Shown here piece after piece: positions 25,763 to 36,085 of a stretch of 47,625 nucleotides of DNA. Each line of letters opens with the position of its first letter. The stretch's first letter is position 1. The translations under genes were made by a program, and so were the position numbers. The notes below the pieces were generated by a model, which was not told the origin of the DNA, ran no database searches, and was given only the letters and a program-made list of their open reading frames with translations. This stretch comes from Spirochaetaceae bacterium. GTDB taxonomy: Bacteria > Spirochaetota > Spirochaetia > Treponematales > Breznakiellaceae. The stretch covers positions 1 through 47,625 of the forward strand of contig JAISLT010000054.1 in assembly GCA_031277165.1 (NCBI GenBank), written 5' to 3'.

Positions 25763-27392
25763 ACAATGCTTTGAACGGAACCTTCTGGCCCTTTCCAGGA
25801 CCGATCCGAACCTGTGCAGCCGCCTTTCTTCGGCGGTAACCACCAGGGGCATATACCGGTTCCTCACATCCAGGACCGGGGAACTTATTCCCGCACTGCT
25901 GGATTCCACCGGACAGGCCCATCCCCTTCATTCCACGGTGGATCCCCGCAGGGAAGGGGAACGGCTGGTCTCTACCCTAAACGAAGAGGGGTATGTTATT
26001 TTTCTGGGGCTGGGGGGGGCCTTTGCGGCGGATGCCGCCCTAAAACGGGAAGAAACAAAAAAGGTCCTGGTTATTGAATACGACCGGGACGGTATGGCCG
26101 AATTGTTAAGCAGCCGGGACTATATCTCCCTGTTAAAGGATCGCCGCTTCCGGATCCTCCAGGATCCTTCGGATGAAGGAATAAAAAAATACCTGCTGGA
26201 AACCTATATCCCCGCGGTGGACGGGGGCATCCGGGTGTTTCCCCTTCGGATCCGCACCGAGGGCGAGGGCCGTTTTGCCGCCGCCGGCGAAGCCATTAAG
26301 GGGGCCATTGACGCCGTTTCCCGGGACTATTCGGTACAGGCCTATTTTGGGAAACGGTGGTTTGCCAACATTATCCGTAACCTGCCCCTGGCGGAGGGGC
26401 CCCTGCCGGTTCTGCCGCCCCTGCGCCGGGCCGCCATATGCGCCGCCGGTCCCTCCCTGGACGAGCAGATTCCCCTGATCAAAAAAAACCGGGGTTCCCA
26501 GTTTCTGCTTGCCGCGGACACCTCCCTTGCGGCCCTGCTCCAGGGAGGGATAGAACCGGACGGGGTGATTTCCATAGACTGCCAGCATATTAGCTACCGT
26601 CATTTTTTCCGGGCCCTGCCGGAAAAGACCATGCTCTTTCTGGACCTGGCCAGCCCTCCCCCGGTAAGCGCCAGAACGGAAAACCGTTTCTTCTTTTGCG
26701 GGGGCCATCCTTTGACCCGGTACATCAGCCGGAAATGGCGGGCCCTGCCCATGCTGGACACCTCCGGGGCAAACGTAAGCTATGCGGCCCTTTCTTTGGC
26801 GGAGGCGCTGGGGGCCGGGGAAATTACCCTCTACGGGGCAGATTTTTCCTATCCCCTGGGAAAAACCTATGCCAGGGGAACCTATATTTACCCCTACTTT
26901 GAATGTTTCCAATCCCGGCATGTCCCCCTGGAGGCCCAACATTCGGCCTTTCTATACCGGGATTCGTCCCTGGAAAAAAAGACCCCCCCGGACCGGCCAT
27001 GGTACTACGAAACCCAGTCCCTCCGGTTTTACCGGGAAAAACTCTATGAAAAGGCGGCCCTTTCCGGGGCCAGGGTCGAAACCCTGGGGTCCTGGGGAAC
27101 GCGGATCCTTGGCAGGGGTTCCTCCGCCAGGGAACTGGCAATTCTGTCCACCGGCCCGGTCCGGCAGGGGGCCATGGATTTTCTACGGGCTTACAAAAGA
27201 TCCCTGGAGGGGCTTCGATCCTTTGAAGCGCTGGAAAATTCCGAACCCACGGAGGAGGCGGAACTGTTAACCACCCTGCTGCCCCTGGCGGCGTTTATCC
27301 GGAAAAAATCAGGGACCATAAATAAACGGATCTTCTTTGAGGACCTTAAGACCTGCTGTCTGGAAGAACTTTCACGGATTATTCATAGCTAA
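25755..27392 (+). CDS. DUF115 (MptE-like / motility accessory factor-like) protein 2
   Basis: A 545-residue paralog of the preceding gene. It contains FGKRWFANIIRNLPL, AAICAAGPSLDEQIPLI (about 228-244), GVISIDCQHISYRHFF and ITLYGADFSYPLGKTYARGT. The two proteins are clearly related but diverged, with different ends, so they probably act on different targets or form a pair. Its last 14 bases overlap the convergent lptD-like gene. Confidence 0.8.
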   Translation: MDKQCFERNLLALSRTDPNLCSRLSSAVTTRGIYRFLTSRTGELIPALLDSTGQAHPLHSTVDPRREGERLVSTLNEEGYVIFLGLGGAFAADAALKREETKKVLVIEYDRDGMAELLSSRDYISLLKDRRFRILQDPSDEGIKKYLLETYIPAVDGGIRVFPLRIRTEGEGRFAAAGEAIKGAIDAVSRDYSVQAYFGKRWFANIIRNLPLAEGPLPVLPPLRRAAICAAGPSLDEQIPLIKKNRGSQFLLAADTSLAALLQGGIEPDGVISIDCQHISYRHFFRALPEKTMLFLDLASPPPVSARTENRFFFCGGHPLTRYISRKWRALPMLDTSGANVSYAALSLAEALGAGEITLYGADFSYPLGKTYARGTYIYPYFECFQSRHVPLEAQHSAFLYRDSSLEKKTPPDRPWYYETQSLRFYREKLYEKAALSGARVETLGSWGTRILGRGSSARELAILSTGPVRQGAMDFLRAYKRSLEGLRSFEALENSEPTEEAELLTTLLPLAAFIRKKSGTINKRIFFEDLKTCCLEELSRIIHS

Positions 27393-30300
27393 GGCCCTCG
27401 CCGGTTTTATAATCCACCGATGTCTTTATTTCCCGGATGGGCTTCCATTGAACTGTAAAGGAAACTTCGGTATTAAACTTGTACTGCAGTGCGGAGGAAT
27501 CGAATTCCGGCGCCAGGCGCATCCCCAGGGTGGCGTCCCAATCCCCCAGGTGGTGTACAAAATCAAGGCCAAAGGATTTTAGCTTAAACCCCGATGCTTT
27601 CCGCCTGTCCAGATCGTCGAAACGGAAAGAATTGATTAGATCCACCAGGATATTTTTTTCGCCGGGCATCTCAATGTTCACATCGTTAAAAAAGGGCAGG
27701 CCCTGAAAGTACCGGAAAACTTCGGGGTTTTCCGAATGGGAACTAAGGGTAATGTCCAGAAACCGGTTTATCTTGGCGGTTAAGCCCAGGGTAAAATAAA
27801 ATTTTGAGTAGGAGTAGCGCTGCAGATCAAAGCTTAGCCCCGTAGTGACGGTTCCCTCAAAGGTGATCCGCCTGCCGTCGTTAAGGGAAAGGGTTTTTGT
27901 GTACCCCATACTCAATTCCTGGGGATTAAGTTTTTCTTCCCCCTCCCTAAGGTGCCAGCCCCCGGAGGGATCCCCCGCCTTGTCTATAAGATAATACTCC
28001 CGGGAACGGGTGGCGGTAAACGAAGCGGTAAAGCCGCCCCAGGTTAAGCCCGTATTAAGGATCGTAAAATCCAGCAGCTCGGGATCATATACCATGTAAT
28101 GCTGGATATAAAGGGTATCGCTAAAGCGCAGGGTTTCGGTAAAATAAACCGGCTCGTAATAGGGATCGTCAAAGGGATCCCGGACCCTGGCCCGGGTATT
28201 GGTTTCGGATATCCAGGCCCGGAGCGTGGCATCCCCGGAGAGGGCGCTTTCTTCCGGGGGAATATCGGTGGTAACATAGAGGCTTTGCAGTTTATCCAGG
28301 ACCGTGACATTAAAATTTGCCTGGACCCGGTGAAACTCAATGTCTTCCCGGTTCCACTTTCCCCCCCGCAGATCCCATGCATCGCCGGTAAGATCGTATT
28401 CGGATTTAACCATAAGGCCCTTTAGGTTGTACTGAAAATTTGTGGAGCCCCATGCATCACTTTGATAAAAGGGCCGCAGGGTAAAGCCGTATTCTACGGA
28501 GCTGGAAAAATAAGTCATATTGTGGACCTGCCGCATGGCGCTTTCCCGTTCCGCCGGAGTATCGTATTCGGGGGCTTCTTTATTAAGGTAGGTATAATCC
28601 TGCCAGGACGAAGCGCCGTAAAAACGCAGGGTGTTGGTATAAATATCCCGCTTTTCCGACAGGGTTAAGCCCAGGGTGCCGTCGGCCCGGATTGTAAAAA
28701 GCTGGTAGGCCATGTCCCCCCAGTCTATGTCGCCGGGATTTTCCCAGGGGGTGGAATTAAGCTTTATCTCCGAAGCGGCCGAGGGGCTTAAGCGGTAATC
28801 CAGAATAAACCGGTGCCCCCCCAGGGCCGGAATCCGCAGGGCCCTGGTTAGTTCCGGGGGCCGCAGGGCCAGAGGATCCTCGCTGTCCTGAGTTTCCGGT
28901 TCATCCCGCCAGGGCGGTATGGGCCTTCCCCACCCCGCCAGGATTGCCTCTTCCCCCGTCCGGGGATCCGCCCCTTCGCCCAGGGATATGGGCTCCCCCC
29001 CTATGGAAAGGGCGATGGACAGGAGGGTAAATCTGTCGGGGTAGAAAAAAGACAGGGTTGGGGGATAGGACAATTTGCTGTCCGGAGCCGGTCTGGTTGA
29101 TCTGGTTTCAAATTTAACGGAGCTGGCGGCGCTGGTGATGGACAGTTCGTTCACATAGGGAGCCAGGCCGGCGCTTACAAAAGAAAGATTCCCCGTAAGG
29201 CTCCAGTCGTAGGAGCTGATGGAACTATCGCTGATGTTTGCATCGGGGGTGGTACTATTGCGGATCAGGGAAAAGAGGCTGGAATCTTCCGAACGGCGCA
29301 TAAAGTCGTTGTCCACGTAGGGATCGGAATACAGGGGCAGATTCCAGGACAATTGGGACGAAGCCGCCACCGTACCCGATCCGCTGACCGATCCGGTACT
29401 GACAAAACGGTACCGAAGGGGAATGGAAGCGTCAAAGAGATTTGAATGGTGCCAGCCGCTGGTACCATCGTACTTTGGGTAAAAGGGGGTATAGTTCCCG
29501 TAATCATAGGCAATATCCCGGCTAAAACCCAGGCCCAGGGAAAAAAGGGTTTCGCCCAAGAGCCCCTTGGGGGGAACAACCAACTCGGTGCCAAGGTAAT
29601 ACCCCAGGTTTGCATAGGCGTCCGCCAGCAGGGAAAGTTTTACTTCGCTTTCGTCCCTAAGCTTGCGCCCTGTGCTGCGCAAAAAAATTCCCTCCCTTTT
29701 TCTTTCCATTTCGCCGCCGCTTCCCATGATGGTGGTGATGGAACTTTCTTCGGAGGAACTGGCTATTTTAGGCCTGCCCAGAATATACGTGGTGGTCTGG
29801 ACAAAACTTCCTTCTCTGGTACGGATCCCAAGAACGGGGTGAAAGATAATCTCGTTGGCGGGATAATAAAAATAGGGAAGGTATAAAACGGGGATGTTTC
29901 CTACCTTAACCACCGCGTTAAAAACCGCCCAGTCCGAACCGGGCAAAAGCCACAGTTTGGACGCATTGATAGACCAGTAGGATTCTTCGTCGTCGGGGTT
30001 GGTTATTTCTGCCCTGCGCAGTACGGTGGAATCTTCGCCGCTTCGGGAAATTACCTCTCCCCCAAAGCGGTACATGGTTTCTCCCTCATTGATCCCCCGG
30101 TCCGAGGTGCCCTTCATAAATGCGGTGGACCAGTTATCCAGGTTCACCGTGATGCCGTCGCCCCGGAATGTTTCGACGGTGTCCTCCGCTTCCTTAATGT
30201 ATTCCACGGAACCGGAAGCGGTCATGATTTTTCTGGTACGGTTATAGAGGATCTCCTCCGCCTTGATATGGTGGATTATTTCCCCGTCCTTAAGGCTAAC

Positions 30301-30765
30301 CGCCACATTCCCCCGTAACCGGGCATATTCTTCGTGAACCGATTCAACGGTAAAGTATTCGGTGGTTCTGGCGGATTCGATGGTTATCACAAGCACCCGC
30401 TTTTCCGGCCCCGTTTCGGCGGTCCCGGCTATGTTTTCCGGCTCAGGCGGGACCGCTTCTCCCGGCTCAAGCTGGGCCGTTTCCGTCTGTTCCGGCGGAG
30501 TTTCCACCGGCCCAAGGGGCCCCCGGTAGTATGCCCGCAGGCGGCCGGCCAGGACCTCCCGGCTGCCTTCGCTGTCCAAGTTCAGGCTCCGGCACCAGTC
30601 CGCCAGTTCCCGCAGGGAAGATGTGGCTATATCCCGTTCCAGAACGAATTCCCCGGTAAGGCCCGGCTGTTCATCCCCATCCTGGGCATACAGTACCGGA
30701 GGGTCCACAAAAAAAAGTACCGGAAGGTTGAAAAAAATCAAAAAGACAAGAAGGCCCCTTCTCAT
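27379..30765 (-). CDS. lptD: LptD/OstA-like outer-membrane protein with SAP-like N-terminal motif
   Basis: This 1128-residue protein has a signal peptide (about 1-27, ending LYAQ). A SAP-like helix pair follows at about 50-80 ([14 protein letters not shown], then RLRAYYRG), then a charged Pro/Glu linker. An OstA-type jelly-roll domain comes next ([38 protein letters not shown]), with LPYFYYP preceding a very long beta-rich region consistent with an outer-membrane barrel. LptD inserts lipopolysaccharide in other diderms. Treponemes often lack LPS, so cargo here is uncertain. It overlaps the uvrA stop by 4 bases. Confidence 0.78.
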   Translation of the reverse strand: MRRGLLVFLIFFNLPVLFFVDPPVLYAQDGDEQPGLTGEFVLERDIATSSLRELADWCRSLNLDSEGSREVLAGRLRAYYRGPLGPVETPPEQTETAQLEPGEAVPPEPENIAGTAETGPEKRVLVITIESARTTEYFTVESVHEEYARLRGNVAVSLKDGEIIHHIKAEEILYNRTRKIMTASGSVEYIKEAEDTVETFRGDGITVNLDNWSTAFMKGTSDRGINEGETMYRFGGEVISRSGEDSTVLRRAEITNPDDEESYWSINASKLWLLPGSDWAVFNAVVKVGNIPVLYLPYFYYPANEIIFHPVLGIRTREGSFVQTTTYILGRPKIASSSEESSITTIMGSGGEMERKREGIFLRSTGRKLRDESEVKLSLLADAYANLGYYLGTELVVPPKGLLGETLFSLGLGFSRDIAYDYGNYTPFYPKYDGTSGWHHSNLFDASIPLRYRFVSTGSVSGSGTVAASSQLSWNLPLYSDPYVDNDFMRRSEDSSLFSLIRNSTTPDANISDSSISSYDWSLTGNLSFVSAGLAPYVNELSITSAASSVKFETRSTRPAPDSKLSYPPTLSFFYPDRFTLLSIALSIGGEPISLGEGADPRTGEEAILAGWGRPIPPWRDEPETQDSEDPLALRPPELTRALRIPALGGHRFILDYRLSPSAASEIKLNSTPWENPGDIDWGDMAYQLFTIRADGTLGLTLSEKRDIYTNTLRFYGASSWQDYTYLNKEAPEYDTPAERESAMRQVHNMTYFSSSVEYGFTLRPFYQSDAWGSTNFQYNLKGLMVKSEYDLTGDAWDLRGGKWNREDIEFHRVQANFNVTVLDKLQSLYVTTDIPPEESALSGDATLRAWISETNTRARVRDPFDDPYYEPVYFTETLRFSDTLYIQHYMVYDPELLDFTILNTGLTWGGFTASFTATRSREYYLIDKAGDPSGGWHLREGEEKLNPQELSMGYTKTLSLNDGRRITFEGTVTTGLSFDLQRYSYSKFYFTLGLTAKINRFLDITLSSHSENPEVFRYFQGLPFFNDVNIEMPGEKNILVDLINSFRFDDLDRRKASGFKLKSFGLDFVHHLGDWDATLGMRLAPEFDSSALQYKFNTEVSFTVQWKPIREIKTSVDYKTGEGLSYE

Positions 30766-33605
30766 TTTGCCCTGTTAAGCATTTCTCTTAGGTATATCCC
30801 CGTGTAGGATTTTGAAAAGGCCGCCACCTTTTCCGGGGTTCCGGTGATCACCACTTCCCCGCCCCGGTTACCCCCCTCGGGTCCCAGGTCTATAATATGA
30901 TCCGCCTGGAGCAGCACGTCCAGGTTATGTTCGATCATCACCGCCGTATTGCCCTGATCCACCAGGCGCTGTATTACCTCCATAAGCTGTTTTACGTCGG
31001 CGAAGTGAAGTCCCGTGGTGGGCTCATCAAGGATGTACAGGGTTTTTCCGGTGGAACGTTTGCTTAGCTCCAGGGCAAGCTTAACCCGCTGGGCTTCGCC
31101 CCCGGAAAGGGTTAAGGCGGACTGTCCCAGCTTAACATAGCCCAAACCCACCGAAAGAAGGGTGTCGAGTTTACGGAAGATCTGGGGTATATTTTTAAAG
31201 AAAAGTCCCGCTTCTTCTATGGTCATGTCCAGCACATCCGCAATGTTCTTGCCCTTGTACCGTATTTCCAGGGTTTCCTGGTTAAACCGTTTACCGTGGC
31301 AAACATCGCAGGTGATATACACATCGGGAAGAAAGTTCATCTCTATTCTAATGGTTCCGTCGCCGGAGCAGTTTTCGCAGCGGCCCCCCCGGACATTAAA
31401 GGAAAAACGTCCCGGCCTATACCCCCGTGTTTTAGATTCCGGCAGGGCCGCATATAGTTCCCGGATGGCCCCAAAAACCTGCACATAGGTGGCGGGATTT
31501 GACCGGGGGGTTCTGCCGATGGGGCTTTGATCTATGTCAATCACCTTATCGATGTATTCGGCCCCTTCTATATCCTCGTAGGCCCCTTCGGCATAGTTGG
31601 ATCCGTAGATCCGGTTTGCCAGGGCCGGATACAGGACATCGCTTAACAGGGTGGATTTGCCCGAACCGGAAACTCCGGTGATGCAGGTAAAAACTCCCAG
31701 GGGTATATCCACGTTGATGTTTTTAAGATTGTGCTCCCGAATTCCCCTAAGGCAAAGCAGTTTGCCGTTTCCCCGCCGCCGTTCTTTGGGGATTTCCATT
31801 TTAATAGTTCCCGCCAGGTATTGCCCGGTAAGGCTCTGCTTAACCTGCATGATCTCCCGGGGCGTTCCCTGGGCTATGACCTTTCCGCCGTGGACCCCTG
31901 CGCCGGGCCCCAGATCAACAATGTGATCCGCGGTGCGCAGGGTCTGTTCATCGTGTTCCACCACAATAAGGGTATTCCCCAGATCCCGCAGATACAGGAG
32001 GGTGTCGATAAGCCTTTGGTTGTCCCGCTGGTGAAGACCGATGGAGGGCTCGTCCAGGATGTACAGGACCCCCACCAGGCTTGAGCCGATTTGGGTCGCA
32101 AGCCGTATCCGCTGGGCTTCGCCCCCGGAAAGGGTGGCGGATTTTCGTTCCAGGGAAAGGTAATCGAGCCCCACATTCTGCATGAACTGAAGCCGGGCGT
32201 TAATTTCCTTAAGGATCTGGTGGGCTATCTTTTTTTCCGGGACGGTTAAGCTTAGGGATTTAAAAAATTTCAGCGAATCGGCCACCGAAAGGCTGGAAAG
32301 TTCCCAGATGTTTTTTCCCCCCAGGGTAACCCCCAGGGCCTCCGGTTTAAGCCGCCTTCCTTCGCAGTCTTCGCAGGGTTTCTGGCTCATAAATTTTTCC
32401 AGCCATTCCTTAATCCCCGGAGATTGGGTTTCAAAGTACCGGCGTTTTAGATCCTCCAAAACCCCGGGAAAACGGGATTTATATTCAAAATGGCCCGTTC
32501 CTTCCCTGTTTTGGTAGCGGACTTTAATTTCATCTTTGCTGCCGTACAATATGGCCCTAAGGATATTTTTAGGAAGGTCCTTAAAGGCCGTGTCCAGGCT
32601 AAAGTTATAATGCCGGGCCAGGCTTTTAAAACGGCTCCGGTGCCAGGCGCTGTCGGGATTGTAGGGGATGCAGCCCCCTTCGTTAAAGGAAAGGCCCATG
32701 TCGGGGATTACCAGGTTGGGATCAAATTCCATCTTGAGTCCCAGGCCGGAACAGGAGGGGCAGGCTCCGTAGGGGTTATTAAACGAAAAAAGCCGGGGCT
32801 GAAGTTCCGGAATTGAGATACCGCAGTCCGGGCAGGCGCTTTTTTGGGAGACAAAATATTCGTTAACCCGGTCCTCCCCTTTTTTTTGGGCCAGGATAAG
32901 CATAATTCCCCCGGCGGTTTGCAGGGCCGTTTCCACCGACTCTGCCAGCCGGGACCGTATGTCCGATCCCACCACAAGGCGATCCACGATGATCTCTATG
33001 GTATGCTTCTTTTGCTTGTCCAGTTTAACCGGTTCCTGATCTTCGTCCAGGTTAACCGGCACCCCGTCTATCCGCATCCGGGCAAAACCCGCCCGGCGGG
33101 CGTCGTCAATGATACTGCGGTGTTCCCCCTTCTTTCCCCGGATTACCGGCGCCAGAAGCTGTACCCGATCCCCCTTACCCAGGGCCAGGATCGTTTCAAT
33201 AATCGAATCCACCCCCTGTTCCCGGATTTCTCTGCCGCACCGGGGGCAGTGGGGAATGCCTATCCGTGCGTAAAGCAGCCGGTAATAGTCGTAAATTTCC
33301 GTGACCGTCCCCACGGTAGACCGGGGATTACGATGGGTGGTCTTTTGTTCTATGGAAATGGCCGGAGAAAGCCCTTCAATATAATCCAGATCGGGCTTGT
33401 CCATGCGGCCCAAAAACTGCCGGGCATAGGCCGAAAGGCTTTCCACATAGCGCCGCTGGCCTTCGGCAAAGATTGTGTCAAAGGCCAGGGAGCTTTTGCC
33501 CGAACCGGAAAGGCCCGAAACAACAATCAGTTTGTCCCGGGGCAGTTCCAAATCTATGTTTTTAAGGTTGTGTTCCCGGGCCCCTTTGATGATAAGCTTG
33601 TCCAT
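30762..33605 (-). CDS. uvrA: Excinuclease ABC subunit A
   Basis: A full-length 947-residue UvrA. It has two ABC ATPase halves ([15 protein letters not shown] near residue 31, and [15 protein letters not shown]), two LSGGEAQR signatures and Zn-binding pairs [18 protein letters not shown] and CDVCHGKR. It recognises damaged DNA for nucleotide excision repair. Leading promoter TTGAAG-17-TACACT sits 6 bases before the ATG, with no room for a ribosome site, suggesting a leaderless mRNA. lptD-like follows in the same operon. Confidence 0.97.
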   Translation of the reverse strand: MDKLIIKGAREHNLKNIDLELPRDKLIVVSGLSGSGKSSLAFDTIFAEGQRRYVESLSAYARQFLGRMDKPDLDYIEGLSPAISIEQKTTHRNPRSTVGTVTEIYDYYRLLYARIGIPHCPRCGREIREQGVDSIIETILALGKGDRVQLLAPVIRGKKGEHRSIIDDARRAGFARMRIDGVPVNLDEDQEPVKLDKQKKHTIEIIVDRLVVGSDIRSRLAESVETALQTAGGIMLILAQKKGEDRVNEYFVSQKSACPDCGISIPELQPRLFSFNNPYGACPSCSGLGLKMEFDPNLVIPDMGLSFNEGGCIPYNPDSAWHRSRFKSLARHYNFSLDTAFKDLPKNILRAILYGSKDEIKVRYQNREGTGHFEYKSRFPGVLEDLKRRYFETQSPGIKEWLEKFMSQKPCEDCEGRRLKPEALGVTLGGKNIWELSSLSVADSLKFFKSLSLTVPEKKIAHQILKEINARLQFMQNVGLDYLSLERKSATLSGGEAQRIRLATQIGSSLVGVLYILDEPSIGLHQRDNQRLIDTLLYLRDLGNTLIVVEHDEQTLRTADHIVDLGPGAGVHGGKVIAQGTPREIMQVKQSLTGQYLAGTIKMEIPKERRRGNGKLLCLRGIREHNLKNINVDIPLGVFTCITGVSGSGKSTLLSDVLYPALANRIYGSNYAEGAYEDIEGAEYIDKVIDIDQSPIGRTPRSNPATYVQVFGAIRELYAALPESKTRGYRPGRFSFNVRGGRCENCSGDGTIRIEMNFLPDVYITCDVCHGKRFNQETLEIRYKGKNIADVLDMTIEEAGLFFKNIPQIFRKLDTLLSVGLGYVKLGQSALTLSGGEAQRVKLALELSKRSTGKTLYILDEPTTGLHFADVKQLMEVIQRLVDQGNTAVMIEHNLDVLLQADHIIDLGPEGGNRGGEVVITGTPEKVAAFSKSYTGIYLREMLNRAK

Positions 33606-33611
33606 GGTTGT

Positions 33612-33640
33612 AGTGTACCGGCGGGATGACGGCGCTTCAA
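33612..33640 (-). promoter_or_regulatory. uvrA promoter
   Basis: Minus strand TTGAAG (33635-33640), 17-base spacer, TACACT (33612-33617), six bases, ATG. No LexA-type palindrome is obvious at this spot. Confidence 0.65.
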
Positions 33641-33714
33641 GGGCGCGAATTGCGCCACGTTAAATCTAACCATAGCGGGACGTTTGCAGTCCCCTACGGT
33701 CGTGGAAGCCACTG

Positions 33715-33861
33715 CTAGGAGCCTGTCGCACTTCGCGGATTTTTTGCATATTCATGCAAAAAATCCCGATTATCGGGCTCCTTTGGCAGTTTGCCAGGTA
33801 TAAAAATTCACTTTCGTGAATTTTTATACCTGGTATGCGCGAAGCGCAACAAACTGCTAGG
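33715..33861 (+). repeat. Palindromic repeat copy A (most complete)
   Basis: Order: CTAGGAGCCTGTCGCACTT head; 13-bp hairpin GGATTTTTTGCAT/ATGCAAAAAATCC (33737-33766); CCCGAT/ATCGGG; CAGTTTG (33787-33793), which pairs with CAAACTG (33850-33856); and inside it a perfect 17-bp hairpin starting CAGGTATAAAAATTCAC (33795-33832). A 9-base direct repeat ACTGCTAGG flanks the body (33711-33719 and 33853-33861). It lies between divergent uvrA and the 3' end of a leucine-rich-repeat gene. Confidence 0.85.
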
Positions 33862-33887
33862 GCCCGTAAAGACATAACCCGTGTCCA

Positions 33888-33921
33888 GGCGGGGGTACGG
33901 CCCTGCGGCGGAACCCCCGCC
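33888..33921 (-). terminator. Hairpin downstream of the leucine-rich-repeat gene
   Basis: GGCGGGGGT and ACCCCCGCC form a 9-bp stem with a 16-base loop just after the gene's 3' end. No U-run follows, so it may be a weak or Rho-assisted end. Confidence 0.4.
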
Positions 33922-33928
33922 GCGTTCG

Positions 33929-34648
33929 TTAAAATTCACCCGTGTACCCGCAGTCCTGGATTTGCTTTCGGACCGCCAGGCTTAAACGGGTGCAGCCGGA
34001 AAATGCATGGTCCCCAATGGACGTAACGCTGCCGGGGATCGTAACCGTGGTAAGCGCGGTACAGTTGGAAAACGCACGGTCCCCAATGGACGTGACGCCT
34101 TCGGAGATCCTAACCGTGGCAAGCGCGGTGCAGCCGGAAAATGCACGGTCCCCAATGGACGTAACGCTGCCGGGGATCGTAACCGTGGTAAGCGCGGTGC
34201 AGTTGGAAAATGCCAGGGACCCAATGGACCAAACACCGTCGGGGATAACAAGCCCGGCGAGCTGATCACAATTATAAAATGCACTCCCTCTTATGACCCT
34301 GAGATTCCGGGGGAAGGTAACTTGTTTCAGTTTGCCTTGGCCCGCAAAAGCTTCTTCGTTTATACTAAAAACCCATTCGGGAATCACCACAGAAACTATC
34401 TCCACATCAGTATGCTTAAAAGCCCCTGTTTCGATTTCCGTTACCGCGAAACCGTCTATCATACCGGGGATAACCACCTCCGGGGTCTTGCCCAGGTACT
34501 TTTTGATAACCACCCCGTCTCTGGCCAGGTTCAGGCCGTATTGAAAATCCGTGGGAGGGTTCGCCGCCATCAGCGGACCTCCGCCGGCCAGCAGCAGGAC
34601 CGCGCAGAAAAGCCCCCGGACCAGGGGCCCCCTGGTTGTTTTCTTCAT
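33929..34648 (-). CDS. BspA-type leucine-rich-repeat surface protein
   Basis: This 239-residue secreted protein has a signal peptide (MKKTTRGPLVRGLFCAVLLL, cleavage near PLMA-A) and then LRR_5/BspA repeats of 23 residues, each like TSIGDRAFSNCTALTTVTIP. Such proteins bind host or neighbouring cells in treponemes and oral bacteria; the role here is inferred. A ribosome site AAGGAG sits 6 bases before the ATG. The DNA repeats are nearly identical (138-base two-repeat unit at 33990-34228), so copy number may change by recombination. Confidence 0.88.
   Translation of the reverse strand: MKKTTRGPLVRGLFCAVLLLAGGGPLMAANPPTDFQYGLNLARDGVVIKKYLGKTPEVVIPGMIDGFAVTEIETGAFKHTDVEIVSVVIPEWVFSINEEAFAGQGKLKQVTFPRNLRVIRGSAFYNCDQLAGLVIPDGVWSIGSLAFSNCTALTTVTIPGSVTSIGDRAFSGCTALATVRISEGVTSIGDRAFSNCTALTTVTIPGSVTSIGDHAFSGCTRLSLAVRKQIQDCGYTGEF
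33990..34228 (-). repeat. Tandem 69-base coding repeats, 138-base higher-order unit
   Basis: Blocks 138 bases apart are nearly identical (for example 34011-34060 and 34149-34198), while the intervening 69-base unit differs more. This points to recent duplication within the leucine-rich-repeat gene. Confidence 0.75.
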
Positions 34649-34734
34649 AAGACACTCCTTGTCACTACAATTTCAAGCCAGGCCCTGCCTGCCGGCATAT
34701 GAAACGGGAAAACACATTTCCCCCTTGCTACGGG

Positions 34735-34792
34735 TTCCGGCCTTTGCCACATGGGGGGAAAGTTTATCACGCGGGGAAAGAAATTGTAAGGC
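34735..34792. repeat. Dispersed repeat, copy 2
   Basis: Near match to 101-157 (see there). It lies upstream of the leucine-rich-repeat gene and just before the nuclease remnant. Confidence 0.75.
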
Positions 34793-34813
34793 GGCGAAGA
34801 GGGGAGCATAGCG

Positions 34814-34971
34814 ATGGCGGGGGAAGTCTTATTGAGCATCAGCCGGGAAGGCCTGGCAGAGGGATTAGCACAGGGGAGAGCCGAAGGCTTGGCAAAGGGG
34901 AAAGTGGAGACAGCCCGGAAGAAACCGGTGAATATACCGGTTTGTCCCCGGCGGAAATCGCAAAGCTGTAG
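34814..34971 (+). pseudogene. C-terminal remnant of an Rpn/PD-(D/E)XK-type transposase-nuclease
   Basis: The frame from 34814 reads SISREGLAEGLAQGRAEGLA then KGKVETARK, typical of the Gly/Glu/Lys-rich tail of Rpn-family recombination-promoting nucleases. The expected end, TGLSPAEIAKL and stop (34971), is in another frame, so a frameshift or short deletion separates the two. The nuclease domain is absent. This is a decayed mobile-element-related gene tail. Confidence 0.65.
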
Positions 34972-35040
34972 GGTCCTGGGGTATTTACAACAGACGGAAT
35001 CTTTCCAAAACTTCAGTTTTTGAGAAAGGGGCTTTCGCCA

Positions 35041-35811
35041 TTAACCGGGTTTTGTGAAATGATCCATGGGCAGGCCGGTTTCTAATTTTTCCCAGGCCAG
35101 CCGGGCCGCCGCCTGTTCCGCCGCCTTTTTGCTGTGTCCCGTACTGGGGCCGTATTTTTTGCCTTGGACCGTTACTTCCACCCAAAAGAGCCGTTGATGC
35201 TCGGGGCCGGAGCGGTTCACCAAACGATAAACCGGATAGGCCCTGTACCGGCGCTGGCTCAATTCCTGCAGCAAAGACTTATAATCCTGGCTTACCTTTT
35301 TCTCCAAAACCCGGTCTATTTCGGGGTTGAGCCGGGCGGCCACAAAATCCCGGACAGGGGCAAACCCCGAATCCAGGTAGATTGCACCGATCAGGGCTTC
35401 CATGGCATCGGCCAGGATCGCCCGTTTGGTACGGCCCCCGGTCTGCTCTTCACCCTTGCCCAGGGTTAAAAACTTGTCTATCCCCAGTTCCAGGGCTATA
35501 CCGGAAAGGATTTCCTCCGAGACCACCACACTCTTTATCTTGGCCAATTCCCCCTCGGTTTTACCGGGGAACCGGCCGTACAGCAGGGAAGCGGCAATGG
35601 CCCCCAGTACCGCATCCCCCAGAAATTCAAGCCGTTCGTTGTTGACCTTCCTGCCCACGGAGAGGGCCGCCGCGGGGACCCCCTCATTTGATACGGAACG
35701 GTGAATTAAAGAAAGGTTCAAAAGCTCCAGGCTTTTGAACCGTACTTCCAGAGACTTAGCAAATAAACGGAGTTCCCTCTTTCGTTCCGCCCCAATGGCC
35801 GGAGGGGTCAC
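35041..35811 (-). CDS. rnc: Ribonuclease III
   Basis: This 256-residue protein has the RNase III signature ERLEFLGDAVLG and a second catalytic block (AILADAMEALIGAIYLDSG), followed by a double-stranded RNA-binding domain (SLLQELSQRRYRAYPVYRLV and later STGHSKKAAEQAAARLAWEK). It processes rRNA precursors and other duplex RNAs. Its ATG overlaps the acpP stop (ATGA). An unpaired N-terminal extension of about 20 residues precedes the fold. Confidence 0.96.
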   Translation of the reverse strand: MTPPAIGAERKRELRLFAKSLEVRFKSLELLNLSLIHRSVSNEGVPAAALSVGRKVNNERLEFLGDAVLGAIAASLLYGRFPGKTEGELAKIKSVVVSEEILSGIALELGIDKFLTLGKGEEQTGGRTKRAILADAMEALIGAIYLDSGFAPVRDFVAARLNPEIDRVLEKKVSQDYKSLLQELSQRRYRAYPVYRLVNRSGPEHQRLFWVEVTVQGKKYGPSTGHSKKAAEQAAARLAWEKLETGLPMDHFTKPG

Positions 35812-36044
35812 TTCTGCTGGGACTTTATATATTCGTACGCGTCCTTGACGGTCTCAAATTCGTTGGCTTTTTCGTCGGGAATAGAAATGCCCATCTCTTC
35901 TTCGATGGCATAAACCAACTCATAGGTATCAAGGCTGTCGGCCCCCAGATCCTGGCGAAAGGAAGCTTCCATTGAAACCTTTTCCGCATCGATCTCCAGT
36001 TTATCGGCTATGAGTTTTTTCATCTTTTCAAATATTTCGTCCAT
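35808..36044 (-). CDS. acpP: Acyl carrier protein
   Basis: This 78-residue acidic protein carries the phosphopantetheine site DSLDTYEL, with Ser37 modified. It carries acyl chains in fatty acid synthesis. A ribosome site (AGGAG) lies 6 bases before the ATG. Gene order rpmF-acpP-rnc fits the common lipid/ribosome cluster. Confidence 0.97.
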   Translation of the reverse strand: MDEIFEKMKKLIADKLEIDAEKVSMEASFRQDLGADSLDTYELVYAIEEEMGISIPDEKANEFETVKDAYEYIKSQQK

Positions 36045-36085
36045 TCTGCACTCCTATATTGGGAATTAGTGCCCTTTTAACGGGC

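Noticed and set aside
34007-34702. 231-codon + frame opposite the leucine-rich-repeat gene
   Set aside because: Its repeats mirror the leucine-rich repeats on the other strand, which has a signal peptide and ribosome site.
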